From positions 1-64,000 of the forward strand of contig NZ_DASVMI010000135.1 of NCBI RefSeq assembly GCF_036384435.1: 64,000 nucleotides of DNA, given 5' to 3'. The position numbers and the translations under genes were made by a program. Below the pieces are notes generated by a model. That model searched no databases. It saw nothing but the letters and a program-made list of their open reading frames with translations, and was not told where the DNA came from. This DNA is from GSA-30 sp036384435 (GTDB taxonomy: Bacteria; Pseudomonadota; Gammaproteobacteria; Xanthomonadales; Rhodanobacteraceae). Numbering within the stretch: the stretch's first letter is position 1; each line of letters starts with the position of its first letter. Shown piece by piece: positions 41,379 to 50,477 of this stretch.

Positions 41379-42398
41379 ATGCATGCATCCAGCCCCGCAC
41401 CAAATCAGGAACCCGCGCTGAAGCCATCCATGGTGGTCAACTGCGTGGCCTATCGCAACGATGGCAAGCGTATCGGCGACATCAGCCTCGACGCCATCAG
41501 CGATGTACTTAAGGAACCGGATACCTTCGTCTGGGTGGGCCTGCACGAGCCCGATGAAAGCCTGTTGCTGAAACTGCAGGAAGAATTCGACCTGCACGAT
41601 CTGGCGATCGAAGATGCCCAGCAGGCGCATCAACGTACCAAAATTGAAGCTTACGGCGATTCGTTGTTCATCGTGGTGCAGACCGCGCAACTGGTGGGCG
41701 GCCACATCGCCTTCGGTGAAACGCATATCTTCCTGGGGCCCCGCTATCTGGTGACCGTGCGCCACGGCGCCTCGCTTTCCTATGCGCCGGCGCGACGCAC
41801 TTGCGAGCACACACCGGAGCTACTCGCTCTGGGACCAAGCTATGGTCTATACGGGGTGCTCGACTTCATCGTCGACAACCTGTTGCCGATCGTGCGCGAC
41901 ATCCGGGAAGAATTGCAGGATCTGGAAAAAGACATCTTCGCCGAAACGTTCAAGCGCCAGACCGTCCGTCGACTGTACGACATGCAACGCGACCTGATGA
42001 CCCTGCGCCTGGCCGTAGCACCCTTGCAAGACATCATCAGCCAATTGGTGCGTATGTATCCGCACCTTATTCAGGACGAACTTCGCGCGTATTTCCGCGA
42101 CATCTACGACCATGTCTTCCGGGTCAACGAATCGATCAGCGCGATGCGCGAAATGCTTGCCGCCGCCATCAACGTCAACCTGTCGCTGGTAACCTTCGGC
42201 CAGAACGAAGTCATGAAGAAATTGGCCGGCTGGGCTGCGATGCTGGCTGCCCCCACCCTCATCACCAGTTGGTACGGCATGAATTTCACGCACATGCCGG
42301 AACTGGCTTCTCCCTGGGCCTACCCCTTGATCATCATCATCGTGATCAGCGTAGTGACCGGGATATTCACGGGACTAAAGCGAGCCAAATGGCTCTAG
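41379..42398 (+). CDS. corA: Magnesium/cobalt transport protein CorA
   Basis: A 339-residue CorA channel subunit. A large cytoplasmic N-terminal domain with the long stalk helix is followed by two C-terminal membrane helices (about residues 275-295 and 311-330). The selectivity motif GMN lies in WYGMNFTHMPE. The upstream ORF context (corC, DUF4105) is on the same strand with 42 bases before it. An earlier part of the N-terminus (MHASSPAPNQEPALK) may be untranslated if the ATG at MVVNC is used instead. Confidence 0.95.
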   Translation: MHASSPAPNQEPALKPSMVVNCVAYRNDGKRIGDISLDAISDVLKEPDTFVWVGLHEPDESLLLKLQEEFDLHDLAIEDAQQAHQRTKIEAYGDSLFIVVQTAQLVGGHIAFGETHIFLGPRYLVTVRHGASLSYAPARRTCEHTPELLALGPSYGLYGVLDFIVDNLLPIVRDIREELQDLEKDIFAETFKRQTVRRLYDMQRDLMTLRLAVAPLQDIISQLVRMYPHLIQDELRAYFRDIYDHVFRVNESISAMREMLAAAINVNLSLVTFGQNEVMKKLAGWAAMLAAPTLITSWYGMNFTHMPELASPWAYPLIIIIVISVVTGIFTGLKRAKWL

Positions 42399-42429
42399 AA
42401 ACGCGCATCTCACCGGCGAATCGATCCCC

Positions 42430-42541
42430 TGGAGCGACTTCAGCCGCGATGCAAGTCGCGACGGGCGCGGCCTGGAAGTCTTAGCCCCCCCCCAATCCGC
42501 GACCGGCTCGCAGATGGCGTCGCGAATGAATTTGCTCCCAC
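42430..42541. repeat. Dispersed intergenic repeat, copy 3
   Basis: 112 bases beginning TGGAGCGACTTCAGCCGCG and ending TTTGCTCCCAC, with interior AAGTCGCGAC, GCGCGGCCTGGAAGTC, a C9 run, and ATCCGCGACCGGCTCGC. It aligns block by block with copies 1 and 2, though it is more diverged at its right end. It is located 31 bases after corA. Confidence 0.65.
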
Positions 42542-42630
42542 ATGGGACGCCATTGGCGGTTCAGCGCAGTCGCAACTGGGGCCCAAGACCTTCACCGCCC
42601 GCCGTGTTGCTCCCAAGGAAGGCACACAGA

Positions 42631-42658
42631 AAAACGGCCACCCAGAGGTGGCCGTTTT
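42631..42658. terminator. Bidirectional terminator between corA and the S9 peptidase gene
   Basis: Perfect 12-bp stem AAAACGGCCACC / GGTGGCCGTTTT with a CAGA loop and A/T tracts on both sides. It lies 23 bases after the minus-strand peptidase stop. Confidence 0.88.
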
Positions 42659-42681
42659 TCCATCACGCCATGACCCGATCG

Positions 42682-44751
42682 TCACTTCGCGTCAGCGGAT
42701 GTCCACTGCTTGAGCCATGCGTTGACCGTCTCATGCCATTGCACGCTGTTCTGCGGCTTGAGCACCCAATGGTTTTCATCGGGGAAATGCAGTAGCTGGC
42801 TGGGAATGCCGCGACGCTGCAAGGCCGTGAATGCACCCAGGCCCTGGGTGTCGGGAATACGGAAATCCTTGCCGCTGTGCACGACCAGCATCGGCACACG
42901 CCAATCCTTGACGTGGTTGACCGGATTGAACTTCTCGTAGTTCTCCGGATGCTCGAACTGTGTGCCGCCATTTTCCTTCTCTTCAAACCACAGCTCTTCG
43001 GTGTCGTAATACATCGCACGCGCATCGAAGACGCCATCATGGTCCACGAGGCACTTCCACGGCTGGTTCCACACGCCGGCAATCCAGTACACCATGTAGC
43101 CGCCATAACTCGCGCCAAGCGCACAGGCGCGATTGCCATCAAGGAAGCTGTATTTGTCCAGCGCAGCCTTCCAGCCGGTCTTCAGATCCTCCAGCGGCTT
43201 GCCGCCCCAGTCACCGGAAATCGATTCGGTAAAGGCCTGGCCGTAGCCCGTGGAGCCGTGGAAGTTGATCGTGACCACCGCAAACCCCTGGCCAGCATAG
43301 GTCTGGGCGTTCCAGCGATAGCTCCAGCTATTGGTCATCGCGCCTTGCGGGCCGCCATGAATGATGAACGCCACGGGATACTTCTTGCCGCGCTTGTAGT
43401 CGACCGGCTTGACCACGTATCCCTGCACGGTCTCGTTGTTCCAACCCTTGAAGGTAAAGAATTCCGGCTCACCGACACGGGCGTTTTTCAGGCGCTGCGC
43501 GTTGTAGTGCGTGACCTGCTTGAGCTCCTTGCCGGTCAACGACGCGGTGTACAGGTCCGCCGGACGCTTGAGATCGTCACGCGACAACAGGATGCGCGAC
43601 TTGCCCAGCGAGTAAGCGCTCACCGAACCTTCCGACACCAGCTTGCTGGCCTTGCCACTGGCCGTATCGATGGCGAACAACGGATGCTGGCCGTTGTCGT
43701 CAGCGGTGGCATAGAGCGTCTTGCCGTCGGCTGAAATCTGCATGCCACCGGGCGTACGATCCCAGGACGGATCGACTTCGTGTTTCTGTCCCGATGCAAG
43801 ATCCAGCGCCATGATGCCGAAACGATCCGATTCCGAACGCGGCTCCTTCATCGCAAGGTAATAAAGCGTCTTGCCATCAGGCGAAGGAACCGGATAGGCG
43901 TCCCAGGCTTGATTGTCGGCGGTCAGATTCTTCGGTGCGGCCGAGCCATCGGCAGGCACGCTGTAGATATCGAAGTTGGTCGACCACGGCTCGCTGTTGC
44001 CCGCGAGACGAACATCGAAGTACACCGTGCTGCCATCCGGCGAAAAGGCAAACTCGTCATCGCCGCCAAAGGGCTTGCTGGGCACATCGCCATCCATGCC
44101 ACGCGTCAGCCGCACCGGCTGCGCGGTATCACCGTCGGTAGTATTGGCAATATACAGCTGCGAACGGCGCCCATCTTCCCAGGTATCCCAATGGCGCACG
44201 AACAACTTGTTGTAGACCGTACCACTGGCTTTGTCCGCCGCCCGGCCATCAAGGCGCTCCTTGGTGCAGGCCAGGTCGGAGCAGTCGGTAAACACCGCAT
44301 AGCTCAGCAGCACCTTGCTACCATCGGGCGATAGCTTGAAGGCGTCCACATCCAGTGGCCCATGGGTCACCTGCGTAGCATCGCCAGCCCTGCCCTGGCT
44401 CAGGCTACGACGAAACAACTGCGCGATACCGTCTTTGGCCGTGGTGTAGAAGAAGGCGTCCCCCTGCGGCGACCAGCGTGGCGACGAAGCCTTGTCCACC
44501 AGTTTCACCGGCTGGCCGCCTTTGAGATCCAGCAGGTAGATGGCAGTCACCCCCTTGTTGGCCGCGTAGTCGGTCATGCGCACCGTGTAGAGCGCATAGC
44601 GTCCATCGGGGGAGAGCTGCGGATCGCCGACGCGATCCATCATGACCAGGTCGCGAATGCCGAACGGATGGGGCGAGTGGCTTTCCACGTCGGCGGCCAT
44701 CGCCGAGGTGGCTGCCAGGGCGAGTGCCAAGGCGGCAAACAGGGGTTTCAT
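42682..44751 (-). CDS. S9 family prolyl-oligopeptidase-like peptidase
   Basis: 689 residues. A signal peptide (MKPLFAALALALAATSAMAA) shows export. A seven-bladed beta-propeller of WD40-like repeats (SPDGRYALY, SPDGSKVLLSY, SPDGSTVYFDV, SPDGKTLYYLAM, SADGKTLYATA) covers about residues 35-420, followed by an alpha/beta-hydrolase domain with catalytic Ser in GASYGGY (about 549), Asp in HSGKDFRIPD (about 627) and His in PDENHWV (about 661). Such enzymes cut dipeptides or acyl-amino acids from peptides in the periplasm. It is divergent from the peptide transporter gene, which suggests joint peptide use. There is a 238-base intergenic region with no visible regulatory motif. Confidence 0.9.
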   Translation of the reverse strand: MKPLFAALALALAATSAMAADVESHSPHPFGIRDLVMMDRVGDPQLSPDGRYALYTVRMTDYAANKGVTAIYLLDLKGGQPVKLVDKASSPRWSPQGDAFFYTTAKDGIAQLFRRSLSQGRAGDATQVTHGPLDVDAFKLSPDGSKVLLSYAVFTDCSDLACTKERLDGRAADKASGTVYNKLFVRHWDTWEDGRRSQLYIANTTDGDTAQPVRLTRGMDGDVPSKPFGGDDEFAFSPDGSTVYFDVRLAGNSEPWSTNFDIYSVPADGSAAPKNLTADNQAWDAYPVPSPDGKTLYYLAMKEPRSESDRFGIMALDLASGQKHEVDPSWDRTPGGMQISADGKTLYATADDNGQHPLFAIDTASGKASKLVSEGSVSAYSLGKSRILLSRDDLKRPADLYTASLTGKELKQVTHYNAQRLKNARVGEPEFFTFKGWNNETVQGYVVKPVDYKRGKKYPVAFIIHGGPQGAMTNSWSYRWNAQTYAGQGFAVVTINFHGSTGYGQAFTESISGDWGGKPLEDLKTGWKAALDKYSFLDGNRACALGASYGGYMVYWIAGVWNQPWKCLVDHDGVFDARAMYYDTEELWFEEKENGGTQFEHPENYEKFNPVNHVKDWRVPMLVVHSGKDFRIPDTQGLGAFTALQRRGIPSQLLHFPDENHWVLKPQNSVQWHETVNAWLKQWTSADAK

Positions 44752-44989
44752 GCAGGGTTTTCCCTTGAACGTGTTACGAAGCCCATGACGTTAAGAGGCG
44801 CGAGGGCGTTTGCGCAAGTTCGTTCGCAGCACGGGGGCTGAAGCGGAGACATGAGACGGGTTGCGTGGGCGCAAGGCCGATCGCTTGCGGCCTGTGCGAA
44901 GCGCATGGATGACGCATTCGGCTTTCCAGCCCCTGATGATCGACAGGTGCCCCTGGCTATACTGGGGGTTTTGCACTGGGTTAAGCCTG

Positions 44990-46717
44990 ATGTCTGCCCC
45001 TCCTTCCACCACCCCGGTCCCTCACGGCGATGACCTGTTTGGCCATCCCAAAGGGCTGTATGTCTGCTTCTTCACCGAGATGTGGGAGCGCTTTTCCTTT
45101 TACGGCATGAAGGCGCTGCTAGCGCTGTACCTGATCAAGCATCACGGTTTTTCCGATGCCGACAGCCTGTCGGTGCTCGGCGCATACGGCGGCCTCGTGT
45201 ACGCCACGCCTGTGCTGGGCGGCATGCTCGCCGACCGTTACCTGGGTATGCGCAAGGCGGTGATCCTGGGCGGCGTATTGCTATGCCTGGGGCATATCGG
45301 CATGGCAGTCGAAGGCCACCCGGCTACCGTGGGCGCCGATGGCGTCGTGCATCGTGACGTCTTCGCGCTCGGTGTCTTCTACCTCTCGCTGGCGCTGATC
45401 ATCAGCGGCGTGGGTTTTCTCAAGCCCAATATCTCCACCGTAGTGGGCAAGCTCTATCCCGAAGACGACCCTCGGCTGGATTCGGGCTTCACCTTGTTCT
45501 ATGCGGGCATCAATGTGGGCGCGCTGTTCTCCGCGCTGATCTGCGGATATCTCGGCGATACCTACGGCTGGGGTTACGGCTTTGGCGCGGCAGGTATTGG
45601 CATGCTCGCAGGTCTGGCCGTCTTCGTGACCGGACAGAAATACCTGCAAGGTCACGCCGAGCCGCCGAACCCGGCCGCCCTGCGGCGCCGCGTGCTGGGA
45701 CCGATCACGGTGGAATGGGTGATCTACCTGGGTGCGGCGCTGAGCCTGCCGATCCTGTCGGCCCTGATGCAGCTCGGTGGAGCGGTACTCTGGTTGCAGT
45801 TGCTTACCATGGCGGCGTGGCTGGGCTGGCTGGCCTGGTACGTGACCACTCGGTGCACGCCAGTACAGCGCCAACAGATGCTTTCCTGCGTATTTTTCGT
45901 GGCGATCTGCCTGTTGTTCTTCGCCCTGTATGAGCAGACCTACGGCTCCTGGGTGCTGTTCAACGATCGCATGCTGACCAAAGATCTGTTCCCGACCCTG
46001 GTAATCCGCGAGGGTCATCCGGTACCGTGGTCGGTGATCCCGCTTGTACTGAGCCCGATCATGGTGGCTGTCTCGCTGCGTCTGGAAGGCAGCCGGCTAC
46101 CGGCCGTGCTGCTTGGCACGCTCACCGTGCTCGGTATCGTGCTGATCGTGCGCGATAGCATCGTGCTGCCACAGACCGCCAGCTCGCTTACTTACCTGGG
46201 CGCGCTATTCATCGTATTGCTGTCCCCGCTGGCAGCCTGGGCATGGCCCTTTTTGGAGCGTTTTGGACTCAATCCGTCCAAACCTGTCAAAAGCGCGATT
46301 GGCCTGGCTTTCGCCGGACTGGCGTTCATACCGCTCTACCTGGGCAATGGCATGGTCGGGCCCGATAGCCTCGGCAGCGTGTGGTGGCTGGTGCTGGCCT
46401 ACCTGATCATCGAGATCGGTGAGGTTACCCTTGCACCGATCGGCCTGTCCGCGGTGACCGAGCTTTCGGTGCCGCAAGTATGCGGCTTGATGATGGGCGC
46501 CTGGTGGCTGGGCACTTCATTTTCCGAGCAATTGGCCTCGATCTTCGGCAAATTCGCAGCCCTGGACATGCCTGCCGACGGCAAGGTCGACATGGTGTTG
46601 GCCAAGGCCAAATACGGCGAGCTTTTCCAGCACATGATCTGGCTGGGGCTGGCCTCGGCCCTGGTGGCGCTTTTATTGGCACCCCAGGTGCGTCGCTGGA
46701 TGCACGGCGTCAAATAA
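44990..46717 (+). CDS. POT/PTR family proton-dependent peptide transporter
   Basis: 575 residues, about 14 membrane helices, MFS fold. The ExxER proton-coupling motif EMWERFSFYGMKALLALYL lies in the first helix (about residues 27-45), GGMLADRYLGMRKAVILGG follows helix 2, and the PTR2 signature FYAGINVGAL occurs near residue 170. Imports di- and tripeptides. I take the ATG at 44990 (MSAPPST). The divergent S9 peptidase could supply its substrates. Confidence 0.92.
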   Translation: MSAPPSTTPVPHGDDLFGHPKGLYVCFFTEMWERFSFYGMKALLALYLIKHHGFSDADSLSVLGAYGGLVYATPVLGGMLADRYLGMRKAVILGGVLLCLGHIGMAVEGHPATVGADGVVHRDVFALGVFYLSLALIISGVGFLKPNISTVVGKLYPEDDPRLDSGFTLFYAGINVGALFSALICGYLGDTYGWGYGFGAAGIGMLAGLAVFVTGQKYLQGHAEPPNPAALRRRVLGPITVEWVIYLGAALSLPILSALMQLGGAVLWLQLLTMAAWLGWLAWYVTTRCTPVQRQQMLSCVFFVAICLLFFALYEQTYGSWVLFNDRMLTKDLFPTLVIREGHPVPWSVIPLVLSPIMVAVSLRLEGSRLPAVLLGTLTVLGIVLIVRDSIVLPQTASSLTYLGALFIVLLSPLAAWAWPFLERFGLNPSKPVKSAIGLAFAGLAFIPLYLGNGMVGPDSLGSVWWLVLAYLIIEIGEVTLAPIGLSAVTELSVPQVCGLMMGAWWLGTSFSEQLASIFGKFAALDMPADGKVDMVLAKAKYGELFQHMIWLGLASALVALLLAPQVRRWMHGVK

Positions 46718-46796
46718 CCGGCAGCGGTTGATCCAAATCACAAAATATGGGGTCGGCCGTATGGCTGATCCCCATGGTGTGCGGCCCAGGCCTTCT

Positions 46797-46812
46797 TGGT
46801 ACAAAAACTGCG
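46797..46812 (+). promoter_or_regulatory. Sigma-54 promoter of the first pilin gene
   Basis: TGGTACAAAAACTGCG has the GG and GC dinucleotides with the required 10-base spacing of the -24/-12 promoter (consensus TGGCAC-N5-TTGC). It lies 34 bases upstream of the pilin start. Pilin genes of Pseudomonas and Xanthomonas are driven by sigma-54 with PilR. Confidence 0.6.
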
Positions 46813-46845
46813 TAGGCCACTGCGAACCACTGGGGAGTCCTCATC

Positions 46846-47271
46846 ATGTCACGCCGCCCATCCGCGGGTTTCACCCTCATCGAGTTGATGATCGTCGTTG
46901 CGATCATCGCCGTGCTTGCTGCGATTGCCATTCCGCAGTACCAGACCTATGTCGCACGATCGCAGGCTGTGGCCGCCCTTGATGAAATCACGCCAGGCCG
47001 CACGGCTTATGAGACCCTCGTCAACCAGGGCACAACCGACGGCGGAACCTATAGCAACGTAGACAACCTTGGCCTGATCGCAGAAACCGATCGTTGCACG
47101 ATATCCGTTGCAGCACCCGTCATAGGTGCTGGCTCGATCACCTGCACCCTCAAGGGCAGCCCTGCGGTGAGGGATAGGCACATCGACCTCAACCGCGATG
47201 AAAATGGCCAATGGTCCTGTTCGTCAAACCTGGACCCCAAGTACATCCCCGTGAGCTGCAAGGCAACCTGA
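46846..47271 (+). CDS. Type IV pilin, paralogue 1
   Basis: A 141-residue pilin. Type III signal MSRRPSAG is cut before FTLIELMIVVAIIAVLAAIA; mature Phe1 and Glu5 are present. The helix continues to PQYQTYVARSQ. The C-terminal head is more diverged than in the other pilins and has a Cys pair closing the D-region (CSSNLDPKYIPVSC) plus two additional cysteines (about residues 85 and 98). It is probably a major or minor subunit of the type IV pilus. GGGGAG lies 10 bases before the ATG. Confidence 0.9.
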   Translation: MSRRPSAGFTLIELMIVVAIIAVLAAIAIPQYQTYVARSQAVAALDEITPGRTAYETLVNQGTTDGGTYSNVDNLGLIAETDRCTISVAAPVIGAGSITCTLKGSPAVRDRHIDLNRDENGQWSCSSNLDPKYIPVSCKAT

Positions 47272-47609
47272 CGCAAACTGACAATAATTGTCACCCCATG
47301 ACAACCAACGTCAGTTTCCAATGTTACGTGGAAATTTCTCCGCCAACTACGCCACAATCTGAAAGCCCTACACGTCTTTTGGCTTGTTGCTTATTGCCAA
47401 CCTTTGCACAATCCGAACGCCTGCTGAGCAAGCAGGCCACAACTCCGGGTGCCATGGCACACAAGATGCTGTGATCTCCGGGAGCTTCCTGGTCGTTCCT
47501 GACACGTTGAGTAGAGGGGGGCCGGACCTGCCTAGGGGGTACGGGACCGGGGCTCAGGGGGCATCACCAAACTTCAGTTAGCTAACTCAAGAGAAAGAAG
47601 GGAACCACC
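47272..47609. other. Intergenic region upstream of the main pilin gene
   Basis: 338 bases without a gene. It holds a sigma-54 promoter at 47455-47470, a loose CTGCT...AGCAG hairpin near 47421-47435 and a long leader of about 130 bases with a G-rich stretch (47514-47560). Space upstream of the promoter suits PilR-type enhancer binding, but I cannot define such sites. Confidence 0.6.
47455..47470 (+). promoter_or_regulatory. Sigma-54 promoter of the main pilin gene
   Basis: TGGCACACAAGATGCT matches TGGCAC at -24 exactly and has GC at -12 with the correct spacing. The start would lie near 47482, giving a leader of about 128 bases to the ATG at 47610. Confidence 0.75.
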
Positions 47610-48098
47610 ATGAAGAACGCTCAAAAGGGTTTTACCCTGATCGAATTGATGATCGTGGTTGCGATCATTGCCATCCTGGCCGCCATCGCCATCCCGCAGT
47701 ACCAGACTTATGTGATTCGCTCGCAGGTTGCTCGCGCCATGAGCGAAGCTGGTGATGCCAAGGTGCTGGTTGAAGACTGCATCAACAACGGTAAGACCGC
47801 GCTGGGCCAGACTGCCACGACCTGTGATAGCAGCTCGATCACGGGCTCCGATATCCTCCAGGATGGTGCTCAGACCGGCGCATCCGCACCGAACCAGGGC
47901 TATCCGCAGATCACGCTCCCTGCTGCGGCAGGCGATAGCGGCAGCATCGTCGCAACGCTTGGCAACAACGCTTCGACCAAGGTGAAGGGTGGCAAGATCA
48001 CCTGGACCCGCGATCAGAACGGCACCTGGAGCTGCGCCGCCGATGGAACCATTGGTGCGAAGTACGCTCCCGCCAGTTGCCCGGCTGCTGGCACCTGA
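47610..48098 (+). CDS. pilA: Type IV major pilin candidate (PilA), paralogue 2
   Basis: A 162-residue pilin. Leader MKNAQKG, then FTLIELMIVVAIIAILAAIA with Phe1 and Glu5, helix to RSQVARAMSEAGDAKVLVEDC. The head contains a disulfide-type Cys pair near residues 57 and 73, and the D-region CAADGTIGAKYAPASC. It is the best candidate for the major subunit: strongest sigma-54 promoter, AAGAAGGGAA before the ATG, and its own strong terminator. PilD (start at 63669) would cut and N-methylate it, and PilB and PilC assemble it. Confidence 0.93.
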   Translation: MKNAQKGFTLIELMIVVAIIAILAAIAIPQYQTYVIRSQVARAMSEAGDAKVLVEDCINNGKTALGQTATTCDSSSITGSDILQDGAQTGASAPNQGYPQITLPAAAGDSGSIVATLGNNASTKVKGGKITWTRDQNGTWSCAADGTIGAKYAPASCPAAGT

Positions 48099-48123
48099 TT
48101 TCCAGGCATAGCTTGAAAATCAC

Positions 48124-48158
48124 GAAACGGCGCCACTCGTTGGTGCCGTTTCTTTTTT
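48124..48158 (+). terminator. Terminator of the main pilin gene
   Basis: 12-bp stem GAAACGGCGCCA / TGGTGCCGTTTC (one G-T pair) with a CTCGT loop, running into a T-rich tract TTTCTTTTTT. It is 26 bases after the stop. Confidence 0.9.
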
Positions 48159-48207
48159 GGCCGAATGGAAAAAGCTTTGCGCAGCCAAAATGATAAAAAG
48201 TGGATGT

Positions 48208-49869
48208 ATGAAATCGGCTGCTTATTTCCTACTTCTAGCAATCAACCTGCTGCCAGCAGGCACCCTGATTGTCTACAGTGACATAACGCTCGAATCGGAC
48301 CAGATCTTGCTCATCTTCGGTTCGAGCCTACTCAGCTTAATATGCCTAGGAAGCGTCCTGGCGCGCTTTCCTCGTACGGCCATCTTTATCATTTCGATCC
48401 TGTCCATCTTCGCCTGGATCGAAACGGTATTCATCCGAAAGTACGGCTGGTCGATTGATGCCAATACACTTTCACTGATTGCCGAAACCAACCCGGGCGA
48501 AGCGGCAGATATCGGTAACTCCATCCCGTTAAAATGGTTCGCACCTATCGGTATCCTGATCGCACTAGGTATCACAGCATGGCGCGGATCGGGATCTCTG
48601 ACACCGGAACTCCCACTGCGGCGTATAGCGATCTATAGCCTCTCAGGATGGCTGGCGACTATCGCCATCGCCGGCTTTCTTGGTCAGGAACCACCCTGGG
48701 CCACCGACTCCACCGTTTTTCCTTTACAAAAAGCCGGTCAGGAGCAAGCCTTGCGAGCCGCATTTCCCGCTGGCCTGCCGTGGGTTGCCTACGACTTCGT
48801 GCAGGAGCGTGCCGCGCTCAGTCGCGCCATCGAGCAAACGAAGCGTTTCCGCTTTGCGATGGCACCCAAAGGCGAATCACCCCGACGACGCATTTATGTG
48901 CTGGTTATTGGTGAGTCTTCACGAGCCGACCATTGGTCCATCAATGGCTATGCCAGGGAAACGACGCCTCGGCTAAAAAAAGAAGACGGCCTGATTTCCT
49001 TCACCCGCCTCTACACGCCCTGGACCTTTACGCGACTTGCAGTCCCATTGCTGATCACTCGCAAACCTCCATCGGTGGCGAGCGCTGTGTTCAACGAGGC
49101 ATCTATCGTCACGGCATTTAAGCAAGCAGGATTTTTTACCGGGTGGATTTCCCTACAAGCTTCTGTCGGCTACCACGAATCCCCCATATCCTTGAGTGCA
49201 CATCAGGCCGACGAAGTACGCTTCCTGAATCCTGTCGATTATCGCTATCGGGGACAGCATGATGACGCTGCGATTCCGGTCATGCGTGAAATGATTAGCA
49301 ACACGCAGCGAGATAGCTTCATCGTTGTGCACCTGCTAGGAAGCCATTTTCGCTACGCCGACCGCTATCCCGCGAAGTTTTCCGTATTCCAACCCGACGC
49401 AAATGGCAGGGAACAGTTATTCAATCCGAATGACAAGACTTTACTTGTCAATGGTTACGACAACAGCATTTTGTTTACGGACTTTGTAATCGACTCGCTG
49501 ATTACTACCCTGAGGGACCAGGCGAATGCGGAAACCTGGCTGCTCTATTCGTCCGATCATGGAGAAGCCTTGTTCGACGATTGTCGGATGCAAAGCGGTC
49601 ACGGCGAATACTCGACCGCCACACAACATGTTTCGGCGCTATTCTGGTATTCCCGCAACTACCAAGACTCACATCCAGCGCAAGTCGAATTCATGAAAAA
49701 ACATAAAGACAGTTTTGCTTCCACTGCCATGTTTTTCGAAACCATGAGTGATCTGGCAGATCTCAACATCGTCGGAAATCGCCACGACAATAGTCTCGCC
49801 GCTGAACCATTACGCAATCCCTTCGAAGTACGCAACGCCGAACAAGCTTTCACCTGTCCATCCCACTAG
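48208..49869 (+). CDS. Phosphoethanolamine-transferase-like membrane sulfatase-fold protein (EptA/PptA type)
   Basis: 553 residues from the ATG at 48208. An ATG six codons upstream and a TTG further upstream are alternatives; none has a strong ribosome binding site. About five N-terminal membrane helices (to about residue 170) precede a periplasmic alkaline-phosphatase-like domain with VLVIGESSRADHWSINGYAR (Glu236; Ser237 where EptA has its Thr nucleophile), LGSHFRYADRYP, and SDHGEALFDD with a following HGEYSTATQHV for metal binding. Family members move phosphoethanolamine from phosphatidylethanolamine to lipid A or, like Neisseria PptA, to pilin. It lies between two pilin genes and ends 23 bases before the next, so pilin is a likely acceptor. 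Its codon use is visibly more A/T-rich than that of neighbours. Confidence 0.75.
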   Translation: MKSAAYFLLLAINLLPAGTLIVYSDITLESDQILLIFGSSLLSLICLGSVLARFPRTAIFIISILSIFAWIETVFIRKYGWSIDANTLSLIAETNPGEAADIGNSIPLKWFAPIGILIALGITAWRGSGSLTPELPLRRIAIYSLSGWLATIAIAGFLGQEPPWATDSTVFPLQKAGQEQALRAAFPAGLPWVAYDFVQERAALSRAIEQTKRFRFAMAPKGESPRRRIYVLVIGESSRADHWSINGYARETTPRLKKEDGLISFTRLYTPWTFTRLAVPLLITRKPPSVASAVFNEASIVTAFKQAGFFTGWISLQASVGYHESPISLSAHQADEVRFLNPVDYRYRGQHDDAAIPVMREMISNTQRDSFIVVHLLGSHFRYADRYPAKFSVFQPDANGREQLFNPNDKTLLVNGYDNSILFTDFVIDSLITTLRDQANAETWLLYSSDHGEALFDDCRMQSGHGEYSTATQHVSALFWYSRNYQDSHPAQVEFMKKHKDSFASTAMFFETMSDLADLNIVGNRHDNSLAAEPLRNPFEVRNAEQAFTCPSH

Positions 49870-49892
49870 CATCGATCTACAGGGGTATCTCG

Positions 49893-50381
49893 ATGAAACC
49901 GAACATCAAGGGATTCACGCTGATTGAGCTGATGATCGTCGTCGCGATCATCGCCATCCTGGCGGCGATCGCCATCCCGCAATACCAGACCTATGTGATC
50001 CGCTCGCAGGTCACCCGCGCGATGCACGAGGCGGCCGATGCCCGTGTACTGGTGGAAGACTGTGCCAGCACCGGCAAGGTACAACTGGGCACCAATGGCG
50101 GACAATGCGATGTCTCCACCCTGGGGGCGTCTGACATACTCACAGGCGGTGCGGAAATGGGCCTGACCCCGCCTACCGGCACTGGCGTGCCTCACGTGCA
50201 ACTGCCGCAAAACGCGACCGGCACGGGATCGATCAAGGCCACCCTCGGCAACCATGTTTCACCCAAGATTGCGGGCGGTTATGTCTTGTGGACGCGGTCA
50301 GTGGATGGCTCCTGGACCTGCACGGTCGACAGCCAAATCGGCGTCAAATATGCCCCTGCCGGTTGCCCTGTGGGCAGTTGA
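49893..50381 (+). CDS. Type IV pilin, paralogue 3
   Basis: 162 residues. Leader MKPNIKG, then the canonical FTLIELMIVVAIIAILAAIA helix and RSQVTRAMHEAADARVLVEDC. The head resembles that of the main pilin (ASDILTGGAEMG, GSIKATLGNHVSPKIAGG, WTCTVDSQIGVKYAPAGC). It starts 23 bases after the EptA-like gene with AGGGG ahead of the ATG, so it is probably cotranscribed with it. Confidence 0.9.
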   Translation: MKPNIKGFTLIELMIVVAIIAILAAIAIPQYQTYVIRSQVTRAMHEAADARVLVEDCASTGKVQLGTNGGQCDVSTLGASDILTGGAEMGLTPPTGTGVPHVQLPQNATGTGSIKATLGNHVSPKIAGGYVLWTRSVDGSWTCTVDSQIGVKYAPAGCPVGS

Positions 50382-50477
50382 TGGCTGAACGGATGGTCGC
50401 GCTGCAGGCTGTGCCTTAACGCTTTCATCATCCTGGCTGTCCGACATTTCCGTCGAGAGCTTCGCGGAGACGCCACG

